Below the pieces are notes generated by a model that was not told the DNA's origin, made no database searches, and saw only the letters and a list, made by a program, of their open reading frames with translations. This document shows positions 46,891 to 59,579 of a DNA stretch of 64,000 bases, piece after piece (within the stretch, counting starts at the first letter, position 1; each line of letters starts with the position of its first letter). Origin of the DNA: Nageia nagi (taxonomy: Eukaryota > Pinophyta); the NCBI GenBank assembly GCA_050084985.1, contig JBITNC010000001.1:206584001-206648000 (forward strand), read 5' to 3'. Both the position numbers and the translations under genes were made by a program.

Positions 46891-48740
46891 CAAATCAATA
46901 TATCTAAAAAACCAAAAAATTGAAAAAATATTATAAAATAAAAAACATTATATGCATATATTTAAATATTTATATACTTAGAAAATTATTTCTAAAGCAT
47001 CTTGGCCATTATATGTGCTTCTCTATGTATTCATACCATACCATATTATTCATCTTGTTTGTCATTTCCATCCTACAAAAACTATTAAATGGCAAACATG
47101 ATAATTCTAGTAACTTACCAAGTTATATATACAAACCATACATCCATTCACATATTATTCATATATATAGTTGTATGTATAAATAAAGAGATAATTTATG
47201 AATTTAATATTCATATTTGATTTTATCGACATATATTCTATAAAGTTTTTAAAACTTAGGATGATAAACAAACTTAACTATGATGCATCTTTAGGATATT
47301 ATGAACTCACACATATTTTCATATTTAAAATATTGAAACAATCAAAAGCTAGATGTTCCTTGAGCATAACTATGACTGATTATTCATCCTATTATTTCTC
47401 TTCATTCTGAACCCAAGAGATGGGATAGGAAGAAAAAGAAAATATGAAGAAAAGAAAAAGAAAAGTGCATATATAGGAAATAAAAAATCTTAAAAAAAAA
47501 AGAAAAAAAGAGAATAATTCTTGGGTTATTACAATATCCTCTATTAGGTCTATAAATATCTAAATGGAGGCTATAATGGGATCTAGGGGTAAGTATTCAT
47601 TGGGGTTATAGATGCTTGTATGACAGTGAAGTATACCTTATAAAGTGACAACATGTCTAGTCTCCATGATGGACCTCTATATGTTTCATATGAAAGAATC
47701 AACTTACATATTTTATGCTCTTGAAACATTTATTTTGCAAGCATCAAGAGAAGGGAATGGACATAATTGTACACACACAAGTTCATAGTAAAATTATGTT
47801 TATTATAGCCTTGTTTTATATCATCCCAAGTAGATGAAACAAAATAAAAAATATTATTCAATGAAGCTAATATTGAATGTATTATTTATTACATTTCTTT
47901 ATTATATTATCCATTTATTCCACCTAGCAATATATACATTATTATTATTATAAGTTTGGTGAGTTATTAACATGTTATGTTTTACATCCAGATAGTTATG
48001 TCATTCATTCATTTATCCAATTTTCTTGAGTATAAATTTAAAACTTCATACATTCACACATTCATATGTCCCCTACATCCATCTTTCTTTTGTATTCGGA
48101 GCAAGTAGTTGCTCTTCCCTTTGAATTTGAATTTGATGTTCTTCTTCTTGTTACACTCATTACCATCATCCCATAAATTTTATATACTAACCAATATGTG
48201 TTATCCCATTATAATTTTTAAACCATGTGAGAATAGCCAATAATAGAAAATGATGATACTATTTTTGTACTACTATTAATAAAATCTTATCCAAACCATA
48301 ACAACATTATCCTAAACATGATAAATAATCACTAATTATTAAACATTTACATAAAGTATCAATCATTATCTTATCAAATAATTGAAATCAATTTATAAAA
48401 ATATGCATCAATGTATTGAACATTCCATTAACATAAGGCAAGATAATTCAAATTTAAACATACATGTATAAGAAACACAAGTATATCATTCATCACCATG
48501 ATAATATCTATGAAAGAAATGCATCATAAAAATCATCATCATATTAAGAAATAATTAGAAAACATATACATCTAAGAGATACATAATCTATCACAACAAA
48601 ATATCTAGGATGATAACATAAGATCAAATCTTCATCATGTGAGACATAATCATAAAACATGCATGAGATACAATCATCACACACACACACACACACATAC
48701 AAATATATATATATATATCAAAAATTAATCATGCAATATC
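46891..48740. other. Non-coding stretch of element C with simple repeats
   Basis: AT-rich, no gene recognised; the open frames at 46920-47407 are of low complexity. A purine-rich block (gaagaaaaagaaaatatgaa type) covers 47415-47515. A CA run followed by a TA run lies at 48678-48719. It may hold introns or the promoter side of the antisense genes. Confidence 0.45.
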
Positions 48741-48751
48741 CATCACCAAAT

Positions 48752-50925
48752 TTAAAAATAATAATAGCATTTATCTGATGAAGCTAGATCATGACCACCA
48801 TGATCCAAAAAATGAATATAAAATATGAACATCACAAATATAGTTCCATCACATGTGTAGAAATAATATAAAGTAACATAACATAAGAATAAATCCTTTA
48901 GGGTATCCTCATAGGAACTACCCTCTCCATCACTTTGGCCACTAGTCTTGCTAATCATATGACTTCCTTGAATAGTACCCAATGATCCATCTAGGCTAAG
49001 CTCTCACCTAGATGCACATAACTCTGATGGCCCGACCTAATGATGGGATGAGGAAGTGAGAGTCACACTCCTACTATGGTATTTATATGGACTAGTCTAT
49101 CTACCTTGCATGTTAGAATTACCTTATGTATAGATGCCTATGAATGTTGATAAAGTGTTGACATCCATAAGAACATAATCCCAATGAGGAAGGGGATATT
49201 CCATAGAAGGTGCTTACAAAGGAATACCAACTAACTAAGTAGTAGATACCTCTTGGTAATAATCCCTATATCTATAAAGGTCTCAGATAAATGAAGAGGG
49301 AAACCTCTTTGCACCTATTGAGATGCCTACTCCAACCTAATACTACTAAAAAGTTTGGACCATATATTTAGTCTCATCCCTCTCACATCTTTACCTATAT
49401 CTCTCATCCTTATATCTAATACAATCACATCTAACTACCTATATTTCTCTAAATTTATGTGTAAAGACTCATAGTCCCTCTAATATTGATCTAATAATGA
49501 TTGAGATTATGCCAAAAGGAAATTCAACTTTGAGATCTCTTCTAATAAAGAATCAATGCTAGGTATGTAGGAAGTAGGTACCTCCTTCTCTACCACTCTA
49601 ACCTTCTTAGCATGAGTAACATCCTCATCATCCTACACCTACATCTCTAGGATATCTACCATAGGCTCCATCTCAACCTCTTGGGAGTCCACTACACTAG
49701 GTCCTACCCTAGGGTCCTCAACCTGTTGCCTCACTCATCACCCACAGTCACCCTTGTTAACATTTTCCTACTCTATCTACCACCACATAGTATAAACCTA
49801 AGTAACATTGATATCATCATTTGCAATCTCCTCATCAATAGCCTTCTCATGAGTAGGATTGGGATTTACATAAACTAAAGTTTGAATACCATCAACATGG
49901 AGAGTCCCCTCTCAATGATACAATATAGGCTCTAGGGGCCATGTTGTATAAGAGAAAACTAACACTTGATGTAATTAAATGTAACTCCATCTACTAATTA
50001 TTGAAGACTCTTGTCTAATGAATGCCTATGAGCTCAACCTCAAGCTCATCCTAGTTGGGTATAAATGATATGGCCTAAATCCAACATGGTCTAGCACTAA
50101 GTGAGTGAGCATGGTGTAATAAAATCCAACATCTTTGCAAATACCATCTATAAAATAAATATAAAAACTCTATCCACCACATAATATCAGCAAGATACTC
50201 TACATAGCTAACAAAATTAGGAATGGGAAGTACAAAAGGATGAGCAACCATGATATGCTCATACATCCAAGCCTATAGAGTGATCATCATAGATAGTGAG
50301 GTTTTATGACCCTATGAGTAAAAGAATAACTCCTTGTAAATTTGCATCAATAAGGTAGGTGCTCAAGCATATACTATATCATGTTGTATCATATCTACCA
50401 TGATCGGTAGAAGAGACCATGGAAATCTCCCACTACTAATATTAGGAAGGGCATAACACTGAATCATGCTAATTAAGTAGGAGAATTTGATGTTTCCCTA
50501 TTGGTCATTCATGTAGTACTATTAATATCTAATAGCCCCTAAGCTAATATAAGACATGATCATGTCCACTTTGTTATCCCCATATAGATAGGTGATGATA
50601 AATAAAGTATCATCCCTATCAACTATATGTTGAATCTATATTTTATGAATAGGTAGTTAGTATAAGTGATGGATGTACTCCATCATAATAGCCATCTCTT
50701 CTAATAGGGCATGGAAAGTAGAAGTGTTAGAATCCTACATCCCAAGTAGAGCTATAAGGAGAGGATACTCCCAATATATGTGACCCATGAAGGGTCTAGC
50801 TTTGAAACCCATAACTTGAAAAAAGGAATGGTTTATGTTTGTGAGGAATTGATGTCCCTATTATAGTATCAAAGGGTAATTCCCCCTAAGCTTGAACACA
50901 TCTTGAACCTAGAAGATAAGCATAG
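48752..50925 (-). pseudogene. Antisense PMD-like gene of element C
   Basis: Minus strand, start near 50925 (QDVFKLRGNYPLIL). An ATG at 50814 reads MGFKARPFMGHIYWEYPLLI, then FHALLEEMAIMMEYIHHLYQ, IVDRDDTLFIITYLYGD, YISLGAIRY, WMYEHIMVAHPFVLPIPNF and DIMWWIEFLYLFYRWYL. The overall plan resembles PMD proteins and the gene of E, but less closely. Downstream (about 49700-49320) comes a coiled coil: SIDSLLEEISKLNFLLAQSQ. The tail 48982-48755 is open (MISKTSGQSDGEGSS). Most stops are TAG or TAA. Introns were not worked out. It could instead be an unrelated captured gene. Confidence 0.5.
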
Positions 50926-51438
50926 CTAAGCTAGTTTTTCAAAAAACATTTGGCAATTCAGGGTCAAATGTTGGCGATTGGATGACCTAGTTTGAGAGTC
51001 ACTAGCATTTGACCCCAAACATCAATGATTTTGCAAACCCTTAGCCTTGGTTGACAACTATGGCTAAGGCTTTCTTAAAAATCAAAAATACTTAAAAAAA
51101 ACATAAAATGCAAAAAAGAAAGTAGTTAAACTTAATCTAAAAATATAGAAAAATAATCCTATGGTCTCTACATTACAAATTATGAACTGAAATTAGTAAA
51201 ATCAATAAAAAATCAAAAGGATTTAAAAAAAAACCCTACATCCTCTGTAATTTGTTTCATCCAACTAGCCAATCTTATCCTCAATGGCATGTTGGTCCAC
51301 AAAGGTGACTAGGTAGCTAAAATAGTAATTAATTGTACCAACATGAGATAGAAAGTGATAGAGTTCTAACAAAGTCATAGAGAACAAAGAGGAAAATGAT
51401 AGGTAGGTTTTTATTTTTATTCCCTTCACACTTTTGAA

Positions 51439-51487
51439 CACTAGTGATTTAGGGATGGACATCGATGATTCATATGGGTCACTAGTG
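51439..51487. repeat. Three phased palindromic 8-mers
   Basis: CACTAGTG (51439-51446), CATCGATG (51460-51467) and CACTAGTG (51480-51487), at steps of 21 and 20 bases, each followed by a tgatt/gaatt tail. All three are perfect palindromes. Similar phased arrays occur in the C LTRs and near 63860. Confidence 0.75.
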
Positions 51488-51504
51488 AATTACCTTAAAA
51501 TAAA

Positions 51505-51900
51505 AAACATTTAAAATTACATACAAAAGAGTAAAAAAAATTCCCCCCTTCTAGTGTTATATAGGGTAATAATCTAGAATATTCATATGTTAAAATAAAC
51601 CTTCCATTGAGGTAAACTTAAAAAATATGTATATATATATATATACACTCAAAATTGCAACAAAAAATACATTGAGCCCTCTCTCTAAGCACCACTATAA
51701 TGACATTTAGGGGAGAAAACCTAAAATATCTACATAATCAAAATAAACCCTCCTAGGAGATAAAATCATAAGATTCTAAAAAACAATATACAAATATATC
51801 TTTAACCCTTCCTCTAGCATCATAATGACAAGATTTAGGAATACAAACTTAAAAGGTTCTTTATATATCAAATAATCCTTATGAAGGGTAAAAACATTTT
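51505..51900. repeat. Degenerate tandem repeat, unit about 130 bp
   Basis: Three units share the order ccctyctctagcacca, atttagg, aaaatatctayat-tcaaaataa and ccytccta-gagg (about 51505, 51650 and 51775). They lie between the antisense gene and the 3' LTR of C, the usual place of tandem repeats in Tat-type elements. Confidence 0.6.
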
Positions 51901-52749
51901 AAAATCTAAAAAAATAATTAAAATGATTGCTGAACCTTGTGAGATGCCATAACATCACTAGGTGGCACATCAAGTTAAGCCCACTAAATAGTGAAAGTAG
52001 GTTCCAAGACTCTCAATATGTACGATTAAAAAGAAAAAGAAAAAAAAAAGAAAGAAAACAAAACAAAACAAAATTATGAGACCTTCTCCTTATATCCTAT
52101 ATAATGAATTATAGGAAAGGTAAATCATAACCATTGAAACCCTTTGGTAGGTAAAACATCAAAACCCTCTAGTAGGTAAACTTCGAAAAAAATGACAATA
52201 AAATTATATCAACTTAAGCAAGCCCTTCACTCAATAAAATAATTCAAAGTGACATGACTATAAGAGATTAAGTATATCAAACACTTCAAGCTTCAAAACA
52301 TCAAACATAACATAAAATATGGAATATTCTTTTATGTATGATTATAATGAAACCCTATTATCAAGATAAAAGGTAGTACAATCAAAATAAAATTGTATAC
52401 ATAAAACTAGCTTAACAATGTATACTTGTTTTAACATGTAGAAATGAACAAGAGTCTCATCACATAATTGTCATAACAAGCACACAATATCATGATCAAC
52501 ACAAGTGATGTTTTGGTACACACCAAATTTTTTTTCCAAACAAATGAAGAGAGAAAGATGAAAACATGCTTTAATCATGATTCAATCAATCAGGTTTGAC
52601 TTACTCAAGAGACTAAGTCAATTTAATAATTGATTTGAGAGTTGAAAATCCAAGTCAAGGAACTTAAATACACCCAAATTTTCAAAATAAAGGAATTTTT
52701 TTAAATTATCTCCTCTTGTTCACAATGGATAATCCAAATTAGGGAAAAA

Positions 52750-53669
52750 TATAGACACCTAAAAATAACTCTTATTTTAAATTCAAATGAAAAAAGAACA
52801 TAAACTAAAATTTATTATAAAATTTATAATATATAACCAATCTCCAACAATCCAAACCAATCACTTATGACTCAAACTAATCTTTGGCATCCTATACCCA
52901 ATCATCAATGACTTGATACTTAGCCAAGATAAAAATAGATGATGTGCTTAAACTAATTTGCTCTTCAAAATTATTGAATTTTGAGTTATGGTTAGTTCAT
53001 AATGATGCATACAAAATCATGGCTATTCTAGAATTGTATGAGCTCTTAAGCTAGGTCATTAGCACTTAAAATGTAAAATTTAACAAACTCAAAAACCTAT
53101 AAATTAAACCTTCAACAATGGAGAAATAGACCCAAATTTGAAGTAGGATTACTCTATAGGATTTTATTTAGAACTTTTGGAGAATTGAGTACTTTATTTA
53201 TGCACTTGTTCATACATTTTAAAATCTAATATTTTAATGATGTTTTTTTATATGAAAATGTATGTTTGATATGTTATTTTGGCATGTGTGTAGGGTACAC
53301 AAGTTCTAAAGAAAGAAATATTAAAGGTACATTATGGTAAAAACCAAAAAATATCAAGAATTGAAGTGGAAATAAAGCAAAGGAGAAGATTTATCAAAAT
53401 CAAGCTCCAACATTAGAAATACCAATGATTAAGCTTGAATTCCAATGATTGTATCTGAATGGCAATGACTACATCCTAATCATTGATGACTCTATAAAAT
53501 TCAAAGGAGGCTCAAAAATATCAATTTTATAAAAATCCTTCAAGCAAGGAAACAAATCTAGACATTCCTTTTGTAACATTTGAGGTCACTTGAAAGAGTA
53601 ATAAAATACATATTGGTATTTAATGTGTATTTGTCTTGTTTGTTAACATGTTACTTTTTTGGGTCAACA
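52750..53669 (+). repeat. 3' LTR of element C
   Basis: 920 bases, paired with 17048-17969. Starts TATAGACACC (TG to TA) and ends GGGTCAACA, with tctag behind it. It keeps the 20-bp phased motif at 53421, 53441, 53461 and 53481. Confidence 0.87.
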
Positions 53670-53674
53670 TCTAG

Positions 53675-54480
53675 CATCAAATTTCCTTTAGCACAAGAGT
53701 CTCTTGAATGCCTAAATTCTTAAAATGCATAAATTTTTCAACAATAAGACTTTGAAGCTCATACATGGAAGAAATTAGAATTACATTTCTCAGTAAAAGC
53801 ACCAAATTATCAATTCAATAGTTCCAAAGTATTACTTTGGAAATAAAGCTAGAATATCATTTGGATAGAAGCTCTAGAATTTGTAAATATATAGAACTCT
53901 AGAGTTTTGAAATACAAAGAGCTCCAAAATCTAAAAATAATATAGCTTTAGAGTTTTGCAATGTATAGAACTCCTAAATCTAAAAATATTAGAGAGCTTT
54001 AGATTTATTTCTAGTACCAAATTTGTATTTAACTTTCAAGTTCTAATAGCTCCAAAATTATATATTAAGCTCCAAATACTGAAAAATCATAGAATTTCAT
54101 AATATAAAAAATAACATAGAGCTTTAGAGTTTTATCTAACATCAAAGTGTGAATAGTTTAAACCATGAAAAAAGAGAGATAATAAATATGAATTATGTCA
54201 TTTTGTTCAAGTTAGTTGGAGTATGGGTGAAAACCAACCCTATTGGTAGTTATGTAGGTGAAAATCAACTTGTTGGTAGTTGCATAGGTGAAAACCAATT
54301 GGGTTGGTAGTCATATTACAAAGAAGAAAAAGAAAAAAAAAAGAGACAACATTCGTTGGTAGCTTGATGAGTGAAAACCAACTTCATCATAGGTACATAG
54401 TTGCAAAATGAACATGATGACATTTGTAAGATGAAGCAATAATTCCTAAGGAATGAATAGATTTAGACCAAATTTCATCC
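53675..54480. repeat. Element A, tandem motif tracts
   Basis: 53750-54140 is built of loose repeats of agctctagagttttg and related forms. From 54225 the unit ggtgaaaaccaa...ttggtagttat recurs at 54226, 54256 and 54286 (steps 30-31), with a further copy at 54369 after an A/G tract. No gene seen. Confidence 0.65.
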
Positions 54481-54920
54481 AAGCATGCCTATGTTAGTTT
54501 TACTAGATATGCATATTATATTTTATTTTAGATCTATTTAGCATGTTGTAAATATGTATTTTTTGTTACTTTAGTATCCTTTGACATAAAGCATCATTGG
54601 GTGTTTAATTCAATCCTAATAGTGTCATAACCATACTTTAGTAGTTTATAGGGTTAGTGGAATCTAATAAATTATAAAATATCAATGTTTTGAGAATTCC
54701 TTCCACTATGACCATTAATGAGGTGTTGCGATTTCTTAATGTACAAGTTTTAATAAGTTTACACTTCATTAATAACACATTCTAAAAGATTCACACTTCA
54801 CTCCTTTAGTATAAATGGATGTTGTACATTCTTCAAATAGCTATTGTAATAGTATTAAAGATTGGTACTTGAAACTATTTATATTATATTACTCTCATAA
54901 TGTTTTATGTGAAAATTTTT
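54481..54920. other. Element A, LTR-like unassigned stretch
   Basis: No gene. A TATAAATGG at about 54821 and the general look suggest an LTR-like promoter region, but I found no partner copy in the window. Confidence 0.3.
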
Positions 54921-54961
54921 GATCTACTTGAGCACATGCTAATCTTCAAATGTGGGGGAAA
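54921..54961 (+). other. Polypurine-tract block, copy 1
   Basis: gatctacttgagcacatg..., ending tgtgggggaa. This is the conserved gcttgaggacaagcaa...gtttgggggag block found just before the 3' LTR of many plant Ty3/gypsy elements. A TGTTATC, a possible LTR start, follows at 54963. Confidence 0.6.
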
Positions 54962-55204
54962 ATGTTATCATGTCATATCTCTAATATTTAGAATTATAAT
55001 ACGATGTGTTGTATGGATAGTTCAATATAACAAGGGAACAATTATAGAGGAAATGATTCTAGATTTGAAGAAGACTATCTATGAAGGATTCAATTCATAT
55101 ATGAGATTATGATCACAAAAGTAAACTCTATTGTTGAGTAATGAAGTTTCAAAGACAAGTTCCTTGGCACTATGGACCTCTCCAATCTTGGGTATGATGG
55201 TTTT

Positions 55205-55245
55205 GATCTGCATGAGGACATGCAAATATCTAATTTGGGGGGAAT
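55205..55245 (+). other. Polypurine-tract block, copy 2
   Basis: gatctgcatgaggacatg..., ending ttggggggaat, 284 bases after copy 1 and clearly related. No matching LTR follows. Confidence 0.6.
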
Positions 55246-58202
55246 ATAAATATATTTGAGATTGTAGATAGTTCATATTCCCTATTACAATTCATGTCCA
55301 AAAGAAAAGAAAAAAAACTCGTAAAAAATTGACTGTATTTGTCATTATTCAAACTTTTTCTTACTGTGTAAAAAGTATTAGAATGTTATTTTGTAGAGCT
55401 GATATCTCTTGAACCATGAATCCAAATGTAGTGAAATTTTAAACATGTGTTCTAAATTATATTTATTATCTATGGTACAATGTTTAGCATCTAAATTATT
55501 TGAGGTTTCTTCCAATTTGGTCATAAAGTTTGATGTTAAAACTATTTTTCTATGTTATTTCTACCCATAAGAATGAGAAATTATAGTTTTTCAAAGATCA
55601 TAACTTTTCAGCCATTTATCAATATGATTAAAAATTTATATATTATATTTTCAATATATAAAAGTACCATTAGATCAATTTTAAGACCTTAACTTCTCTT
55701 GAGTTAGTTTTTTACAAGTCCTTTAATGTGGCCTCTAGTAAGGATTTACAACTATTAAAACTATTAAGGTTTTCATAAACCAAGATAGTTATTTTTGCAT
55801 TTATGGTATGGAGTGTGCATAAAAGGATAAAAACATAAGTAAATAATTGAAAAATGGTTTTTCATCATATATTATGGTTGTAGAAGCATGGATAACAGGT
55901 ATTTAGGAATGGACACATAAAAAGCACATGCATGGTTTTGGTAAGTTACATAATGTAAATATAGTTTCATGACTATCATAAGAGGAGGGATGCAACCTCA
56001 GTAAAGTTTGATCTATTTTACTATAGAAATGATTAATGTGGAATATAAACAAAGGTTTAGGTGTAATTTAAATCCACAATTGAAACAAATATTTGTTGGT
56101 TACTATTTTTTATTTTTCCAAAAATGCAAACATGATAGCCAACTTCAAACACATGTAACTTCTATTGTACATATCAATTTATTTTTTTCTTATACCTGTT
56201 AGAAATATATTAAAAATATATTTCCATTAAATATAAATTTGATACAAGTTTTCTCAAGGTAGAGGCATGAATAACCCTACAAAGTTCTAATTTTTATCAC
56301 AAGAAATGACTTTAGAAAAGATAGAGCTTCAAAAGCATGTAACTTTTGCTGTAAATGTTCGATTTTTGTAATCTTTAGCTTATTAGAAAGATATTGATAT
56401 TAAATATAAGAGAAAATTTATTAGATATGTATATTGGTCATAATTATCTTCAAAATTCTATATATATATTAGGTTTCTCATTCAACAAGGGCTAATGGAT
56501 TGTTAGACAAAATGCCTTATCAATGTGCAACAAAATTTAATATATCTATCCATGAGAAACATATGATTGTATTGTGAATTTTTTAATAGTTTATGATATC
56601 CTTCATATGAAATCCATAATTATTTTGATATTGGATGTTAGTAACTCAAAAAAAAATCATTTTGTTGATTGTCTTATGAACAACATTGGTCATTTTGAAC
56701 TTTTAGAATATCAGTAACCTGATCATGCCTTATCAAAATGTAGTTTCATGAAATCAAAGGATCATGTAACATGCATAAAATGGATTTTCTATAAAGATAG
56801 TGGATAACTTTAAGTAGATGTGATGGTATGTTTGGTTAAAAAAAATCATTTTTTTGATTATCTTATGAACAACATTAGTCAATTTGAACCTTTAGAGCAC
56901 TAGTAACCTTATCATGCCTTATCAAAATCTACTTTCATGAAATCAAAGGATCATGTAACATGCACAAAATAGATTTTATGAATAGATAGTGGAAAAATTT
57001 AAGTAGATGTGATGGTATGTTTGGTGAACATGATTACATAGTCTCAAATGGTAATAGTAAGCTATCCTATTATAAAGAAATTTTCAAAGGGCTTCTTAAT
57101 ATTGATCTTATGTTGGGATTAGAGTATGTGTCTAAGAGAGGATATACAAGTTTGGCATTAAAATTAAGATCATATATGTGGGGATTCACATGAGTTAGTT
57201 TGAGGATATTTTGAGGCTTGCTAATAGTGAGTGTTGTATTGGTGAGATGAAGGCACACTATGAAGGTAAATCCATTTATAAAGCTGGGAGTTACCATAGA
57301 ATATCATGAGTCAATTCTAGATTAGCATGTGTCAATACTACAATTTTCAAATATTAAAGAACAATACTAAATTTTTCAAATATCATGGTCCTTTAGCTTG
57401 GGATACAAAAGATGATAGTTAGTACTTGGAGATGTAATGTGATGCTTGCTACATTGTGATATAAATATCATTCCTGCTATTAAGACCAACATGCCTTGTT
57501 TTCAATTATAGGAAGAAACCATATTTTATTTAATATGGTTATATACCATATTTGAAAATAAATGATGTTGATAAGTGTTGGTATTATACTTTTAGTTCAT
57601 ATAATAGATCATAAATATAGAGATTTATAAAGGATTGAAGTTCTTAAGTGTATTTAAAATAGTGGTTTATATTCCTAAATACACTACATATATCACATGA
57701 TTTGGGGATAGTCAATAAAGAATTGCTCTTTAATTGTAATTTCTTCAATAGATCATAGAGATGAGATGATTATAAAATTAATCCAACATTAAGGATAGTG
57801 TGTAATTATATGATCAAGAGTAGCAAGTGAGTTTTCCATTATATGTTTCAACCATAAATAAACTTATGTGGTAGTAATATTCATTATGTTCATATTGATG
57901 AGGATATTTTCATTTACTAAGTAACTAAAAAGGTTGAATGCTTGTGCAAATATACATAGGCATAGACCATTCATTTCATACATCTAAAATTGCTAAGGAG
58001 AATCTAATAACTTTGGAGAAAGTAAATCATGATATTCAAGTGAATAGGATTAGATGACATGAAGTATGATTGTGGATAAATTCTAAGGATATGTTCAATC
58101 ATTTTAAGATTCAATAATCATGGTAATAGTATACTACAAACACAAGATTGGGAAGCAATTGAGGGAATTAATTTTAATGATATTTTGGAAGTAGCATGAA
58201 GA
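55246..58202. other. 3' half of element A, no recognisable gene
   Basis: About 3 kb. It contains a tandem duplication (56658-57030). The stretch 57030-58200 has short open frames on both strands but no domain I can name. RT, integrase and gag motifs were looked for and not seen. Confidence 0.45.
56658..57030. repeat. 189-bp tandem duplication in element A
   Basis: The unit starting catttt-ttgattrtcttatgaac at 56658 is repeated from 56847 with few changes (shared: tcatgaaatcaaaggatcat, gatgtgatggtatgtttgg). Confidence 0.85.
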
Positions 58203-58246
58203 GATTTGGTTGCATAAGGATTTGTAATAGTTTAAGTGTGGGGGAA
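58203..58246 (+). other. Polypurine tract of element A
   Basis: gatttggttgcataagga... leading to tttaagtgtgggggaa directly before the 3' LTR. This is a third copy of the conserved block seen at 54921 and 55205. It fixes the strand of A and marks 58247 as an LTR start. Confidence 0.82.
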
Positions 58247-59572
58247 TGATGAGACCAAATAATGGCCTCATTTTGACATAAAAATACCATTATTTAAATG
58301 TCATAAGAGATGCTTTAGTAACAGGATTGCATGTTTTAATATATTTAATTAGTCTAAATAGATTAATATATCATATTTTATTATTTACTAATATTTTATA
58401 TTTTATGTGAAGATTTAATGCTTTGTGTCTTTGTAGGAGCAAAAAAGGAGAAAAATGTTATATCTCAATATTATTTAGATACAGCTCAAGAATTATGTTC
58501 AATACTTGAGTACTACTAGCATAAGAATTGTAATCAACTTTAGAGAAGTGCAATCCTAGAATCAAGTCTAATCAAGGAAGCTTTAGAATTCTAGAAAAGT
58601 TCACACTTTAGAATCCTTTGAGAACATAGGAGCTTAAAAACTAGGAAGAAGTTCCAAAATTATTGATATTTTAGAATTATCGAGCTTCAAAATAAGATGA
58701 AGCATTAGAATCATGTAAAATTTAATGGAGAGCTACTCATATATTTTTATGGTTTTGAAAAAGACCAAGTAACAGGGGAGTTATGACCTCTGTAATTTTG
58801 GGTTCCAAATTTGATAACTATTAAAGATTGGATCAAAATGGAGATTGTATTGCTAAAGAATAGGGAAGGATTTGAATCTTTCCACTATAGATAAGGGCAG
58901 GATCAATATGTTGATAATTTCAAGCACCAAACTTATTGGAAGTTGTTAAAACTAATTAGTAATGACTCATGTTAGATTTACTTGAAGTTGTAAATAATTT
59001 ACTATTAATATAATAAACCTATACCTATATAAGAATATAGGATTATTTTGATAAGATGATACTAAGGGAATTCAATAGTTAGTTATAAATATACTAGAAT
59101 AAATAATGCTTCTCAATCACTAAGGAGTTAGTTAGTTGGTTAGTTAGATAGGTTAGAGAATAGAGATAACAACAAACTTTTTTGATGTAGAATGGAATTG
59201 TAAGCATTGAAAGAATAATAGCCTGAGGTTCTTTTCAATATTCTAAGTCTTTTCTTGGGAATTGTTTTGATGAAGTATGAGAATTTTATTGGTATATCTT
59301 ACCTTATGTTTATATTTCCTTTGTGTATGTTATTTGTTTATTATTATTGTTGTTAATATTTTATATCCCATTCATGTTATAGTTTCAAAGTTTATATAGT
59401 TGCATATTTGCTATTATATTTTCATTTTAATTCCTGTAAGTTATTTTATGCTTTCATGATTGTTTGAATTTTTGATTTTTGTAAACATGATTTAGGAAAT
59501 CATAGATATACAACAAAGTCTCAATTGTATACAACTTTTAGAAACCAACCTTATATTAATAAATTAAAGGGT
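58247..59572 (+). repeat. 3' LTR of element A
   Basis: Starts TGATGAGACCAAATAATGG and is paired with 100-1460. Similarity is certain to 59554. The sequence after about 59573 belongs to minus-strand element F. Confidence 0.83.
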
Positions 59573-59579
59573 GTTTTAT

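Larger units (their letters stand above)
50926..52749. other. 3' region of element C
   Basis: No gene seen. It contains the phased palindromes (51439-51487), a degenerate tandem repeat (51505-51900), a TA run (51629-51645), an A/G tract (52029-52060) and a doubled aaccctytagtaggtaaa motif (about 52138-52180). It ends in agggaaaaa (52741-52749), the polypurine tract. Confidence 0.55.
17043..53674 (+). mobile_element. Element C: large Tat-type Ty3/gypsy with extra sense and antisense ORFs
   Basis: Nested in A and itself hosting D and E. LTRs are 17048-17969 (TGTAGACACC...GGGTCAATA) and 52750-53669 (TATAGACACC...GGGTCAACA). The flanks are tatag and tctag, four of five bases alike. After removing D and E, about 19.7 kb belong to C: a long leader, gag, protease, RT, RNase H, second RNase H, integrase, a sense ORF with basic patches, antisense ORFs and tandem repeats. 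The size and domain order fit the Tat lineage, which includes the giant Ogre elements. All frames are broken. Confidence 0.8.

Noticed and set aside
46573-46923. Plus-strand open frame of 116 codons
   Set aside because: The minus-strand frame over the same bases reads better, has stops only at decay positions and joins across E. I treat the plus frame as its shadow, though not with full certainty.
46920-47410. Two plus-strand open frames
   Set aside because: Low-complexity I/Y/L/K sequence of AT-rich DNA with no domain or continuity.
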